DNA from: a virus
Direction: 5' to 3' (one strand)
DNA: 41,981 nt
Virus record (IMG/VR): IMGVR_UViG_3300045999_007197
Span: 1-41,981 of that record
Part shown: piece by piece, positions 39,533 to 41,981 of the stretch
Numbering within the stretch: position 1 is the first letter of the stretch
Layout of the letters: every line of letters starts with the position of its first letter
Translations under genes and position numbers: made by a program
The notes under the pieces: generated by a model
The model's database searches: none
The model's input: only the letters and a program-made list of their open reading frames with translations
What the model was told of the DNA's origin: nothing

Positions 39533-39565
39533 AAAAAAACCCCCCGAACCATAGATCCGGGGGGT
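39533..39565 (-). terminator. Intrinsic terminator of the primase gene
   Basis: On the minus strand an 8-bp stem (ACCCCCCG with CGGGGGGT, 11-base loop) is followed directly by seven T's. It lies 26 bases after the primase stop and is the clearest rho-independent terminator in the window. Confidence 0.88.
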
Positions 39566-39577
39566 CACAACCGCACA

Positions 39578-39591
39578 CACGCAAAGGATGC
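39578..39591 (+). repeat. Dispersed hairpin repeat, copy 8 (degenerate)
   Basis: CACGCAAAGGATGC, touching the primase stop codon. The inner core GCAAAGGATGC is kept, the outer stem is partly lost. Confidence 0.75.
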
Positions 39592-41909
39592 TACAGGTTT
39601 TGCTTCACCGTCTTATCCTTATCTTGGGTATCTTTAGGGTAGACCAGGTAGCCTCGCACGCCTTTCTCCTTTGTTCTCTCGACCTTTAACTGGGCAAGTG
39701 TTGCCCGGAGTCTTGTGTAGTCCACTCTGGACGGGTTCGTAATCGCAAACGAGCCTAGGATGTTCAGTGAGGACCGGAAGGAGGCTTCCATTCCGTACTG
39801 TTCCCCTTCCTCTTTCGTGTAGTAACGCTCTAGGAACATTTCCTCGAATGGATCGGTGGTTTGGAACTCCATGTTGTGGTGGTTTAGGAGCTTCATTTCC
39901 TCTGTGGTCAGGTAGTGACTAGCTCCGTCTTTCCACATCTCATAAAACTCGGCCCATACTTGTTGCATGGGGAGCGTATGGGAGTGGTCGATGGACTGGC
40001 ACTGAATCGTCCAGAAACGGCGGTTTCCGGTGGGGTCAGAGAGGTAGTCCACCTGGTTCACGGAGGCGAAGAAAACGGTTCTGCGGGCAAACTCGGAGGT
40101 TTTCCGGCCATAGGCAAGGCGTAAGATGTCGGTGTCCTTCGTTAGGAACGCTTTTAGTTGTGCGATGTCGGCTTTTCTGAAGGTGGCATCGACTTCTCCG
40201 AGTTCGACGAGCCAGTTGGTGACGCATTGGTAGACGCTATCCTTGTCTTTGGGGTCAAGCATCATGCCGTCCTTGGTGACTTCGAGCTCGGCGGGGACGA
40301 GGCTCTTAAACCATTTGGTCTTCCCCATGTATTGCTCGCCCTGGAGGACGAGAATCCCCGATCCGGCAGAGCCGTTGACGCAGAAAGCGGCGGCGATAGC
40401 AGAGAGCATCCACTTCTTGATGAGCACCTTTTTTAAGGCTTCGTCGGAAACTTTGGTTTTGATGGTGCTGTAGAAGGCATCGGAGCGGTTTACTCCGTCC
40501 CAGGGGGAGCTAGTAATCCACCGAGCCACGGGGTTCGTGGGGTTTTGGTTTGCGATATAGGCTACGAACTCCTCGATATCGCCACGGGGGATGCGGTGCT
40601 TTTTGGCGCAGGACACGACATGAGTGAGGCGGGACTCCTTTGCGGTGTCTTTTAGGAATTGGAGGGAGGGGATCATGATGGAGATATCTTTTTTGATAAC
40701 ATCGTAGGCCACGTTGATCTGGTAGAAGTCGAGGAGGGCTTTGATGTTATCGACGGTGGACAGTGGCCCTGACTTTGCCATGTCGGGGAAGTTAGGAGCC
40801 CCGTCAGCGGGCATCGTGCTCACTGACGGGGTATGTGTGTGTGGTACGGTCGCGGACAAACTTTGTGATGGGGCATCGGACACGGTGGCTCGCTTGCTTG
40901 GGTCTAGTTTAGTGTACAGCTTGCATTGGCCACTGCAAAACTTTTGTTTGATCTTCGAGTAGCATCCGTAGGTGTAGGGGGCTTTTCCCGAGTAGATATC
41001 CTTGATGGCGCGGAGGTAGTCGCGCTCGAAGCGGTCTGCGATGCCTTGTGTTGTGCAGAACTCTTTTAGGGCGGTGGAGGTGAAGCCCTCCGGTTCACCG
41101 CGATGGAAGTACTCGGAGATGAGGGCGAGGGCTACTTCGTGACGCATCCCTTCCTTGTGCGTACCTATTTCCATGGCGGCGATGCAGGGCTTCCCTTTGA
41201 AGGAGGCGAAGGCGTTTGGTTCGGGGGTTACGTCCAGGCCGTAGTGGGCGAGCGACAGAGCCACCGGGCCACCGGATGCGGGTACGGAGGCTTTCAGGTA
41301 TTGGGTGGAGGGCAGGGTGAACTGTTCCAGGGTGAGAGCAAGGGGGCTACGGGCCAGGGCTTTGATGTCGTCGATGGAGAGGGTGGCCAGTTGCTCGCGG
41401 GTGAGTTCAATTTTGTAGAGGTTGGTTTTCGGGTGGCGGGAGTTCGGGATGCGGAACTTCCGGTTCGCCTGATAGATCGAGTCGTCTAGGGTAGCTAGGC
41501 TGTGGGTTTTTGCGAACTGGACGATGAACCGCTCGAAGTCTTTGGCGGTGTGGTCGGATGGGGTGATGGGGAACACTTCGTGTCGGACGTAGAGGTGGAA
41601 GCCTTTGGAGCCGGAGAAGTAGGCTTTGAAAGAGTTCTCGGTCAGGTCCAGGGCTTCGATGGCGCGGAGGCAGTCGGCTTTTGCGAGCTCCATGTTGTCC
41701 GAGTGGTCGAAGTCAAGGACGTAGTAGCCGAGGGCGGGGGCGTGGAAGCCCCGGTAGCCTTGCAAGGTGTCACGGGGCTCCAGGTCGAACAGGCAGTAGT
41801 AGCCTTCTCCGTGGTGGGTTTTGATTTTGGTGAGCAGTTCGCTTGCGTCGATGTGGCCTTTGTTCAGTTGTGCCGTAAGTGTAGGCACGACGAAATTGAT
41901 AAGTTGCAT
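39591..41909 (-). CDS. Primase-helicase (AEP primase-polymerase plus VirE-type SF3-like helicase)
   Basis: 772 residues from the ATG at 41909, which follows AGAGGGGACT; a TTG 63 bases upstream is less likely. N-terminal archaeo-eukaryotic-type primase: VLDFDHSD (Asp 66 and 68), SGSKGFHLYV (99-108) and RIPNSRHPKTNLYKI. A Cys cluster (CYSKIKQKFCSGQC) lies near residue 345. The C-terminal helicase, of the virulence-associated E type, has Walker A GEQYMGKT (524-531), Walker B WLVELGEVD and DPTGNRRFW. It would prime and unwind DNA at phage replication. Transcribed away from the early arm, from the repeat-containing leader. Confidence 0.92.
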   Translation of the reverse strand: MQLINFVVPTLTAQLNKGHIDASELLTKIKTHHGEGYYCLFDLEPRDTLQGYRGFHAPALGYYVLDFDHSDNMELAKADCLRAIEALDLTENSFKAYFSGSKGFHLYVRHEVFPITPSDHTAKDFERFIVQFAKTHSLATLDDSIYQANRKFRIPNSRHPKTNLYKIELTREQLATLSIDDIKALARSPLALTLEQFTLPSTQYLKASVPASGGPVALSLAHYGLDVTPEPNAFASFKGKPCIAAMEIGTHKEGMRHEVALALISEYFHRGEPEGFTSTALKEFCTTQGIADRFERDYLRAIKDIYSGKAPYTYGCYSKIKQKFCSGQCKLYTKLDPSKRATVSDAPSQSLSATVPHTHTPSVSTMPADGAPNFPDMAKSGPLSTVDNIKALLDFYQINVAYDVIKKDISIMIPSLQFLKDTAKESRLTHVVSCAKKHRIPRGDIEEFVAYIANQNPTNPVARWITSSPWDGVNRSDAFYSTIKTKVSDEALKKVLIKKWMLSAIAAAFCVNGSAGSGILVLQGEQYMGKTKWFKSLVPAELEVTKDGMMLDPKDKDSVYQCVTNWLVELGEVDATFRKADIAQLKAFLTKDTDILRLAYGRKTSEFARRTVFFASVNQVDYLSDPTGNRRFWTIQCQSIDHSHTLPMQQVWAEFYEMWKDGASHYLTTEEMKLLNHHNMEFQTTDPFEEMFLERYYTKEEGEQYGMEASFRSSLNILGSFAITNPSRVDYTRLRATLAQLKVERTKEKGVRGYLVYPKDTQDKDKTVKQNL

Positions 41910-41914
41910 TGTTT

Positions 41915-41973
41915 GATAGTCCCCTCTTTTGAAATCTTTTTCAGCGTAAATAATTTCCTTGTGCAAGGGCAAT
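41915..41973. repeat. 59-bp direct repeat, right copy (primase leader)
   Basis: Exact copy of 11-69. It contains the ribosome site of the primase gene, and the CCTTG/CAAGG inverted repeat at 41957-41968. The last eight bases of the window (41974-41981) differ from what follows the left copy. Confidence 0.92.
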
Positions 41974-41981
41974 CTCTCTCC

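Noticed and set aside
41910-41972. Primase start at the upstream TTG (41972)
   Set aside because: The added 21 residues only translate the 59-bp repeat, and the ATG at 41909 has its own ribosome site.

Overview
This window looks like a complete or nearly complete genome of a short-tailed (podovirus-type) lytic bacteriophage of about 42 kb. It carries large terminase, a P22-type portal, scaffold, coat, tail adaptor and nozzle-like proteins, internal (ejection-type) proteins, tail fibres, a lysis cassette and its own replication genes. No integrase or recognisable lysogeny module is seen. An outer-membrane-type lipoprotein in the lysis cassette and an M15-type endolysin suggest a Gram-negative host, which the sequence does not identify further. 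A 59-base direct repeat lies close to both ends (11-69 and 41915-41973). If the ends are joined, the copies form a tandem repeat with a 77-base period, so the contig is probably a circular or circularly permuted genome opened inside that repeat.

Layout. (1) 225-11066, plus strand: early/replication arm. It starts with many small proteins (two with zincin-like HExxH motifs), then a PAPS-reductase-like protein, an AP2-like DNA-binding protein, a cytosine-C5 methyltransferase whose frame is overlapped by a second recognisable protein, a SNF2-type helicase, a possible SSB, a DnaQ-like exonuclease, a family-A DNA polymerase and a VRR-NUC nuclease. (2) 11067-34910, minus strand: a single 24-kb late block. 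Read in transcription order it runs terS-position gene, terL, small protein, portal, scaffold, coat, small head proteins, fibres, lysis genes, nozzle-like protein, tail adaptor, and internal virion proteins, meeting the early arm tail-to-tail with no gap. (3) 34911-35542: gene-free divergent region with a 16-bp palindrome and a G-rich tandem repeat. (4) 35543-38904, plus strand: accessory arm of short genes separated by structured RNA cassettes. (5) 38905-41909, minus strand: a tRNA-like gene with an abnormal anticodon loop, a small YozE-like gene, an iteron-like region, and a large primase-helicase.

The most unusual part is the accessory arm. Two gaps (36407-36463 and 37000-37056) each hold a complete type II hammerhead self-cleaving ribozyme, with all core residues and three paired stems, starting directly behind the stop codon of the gene before. 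They flank a two-gene segment of 593 bases. Three further gaps carry three near-identical copies of a different 51-base structured element that I cannot assign to a known class. A 15-base hairpin-forming repeat is scattered eight times through the same 3 kb, including inside genes, and one gene is interrupted by an in-frame UGA. Together these suggest an arm whose messenger RNA is cut and protected by RNA elements encoded in cis.

Most products were assigned by motif and gene order only; no database search was possible.
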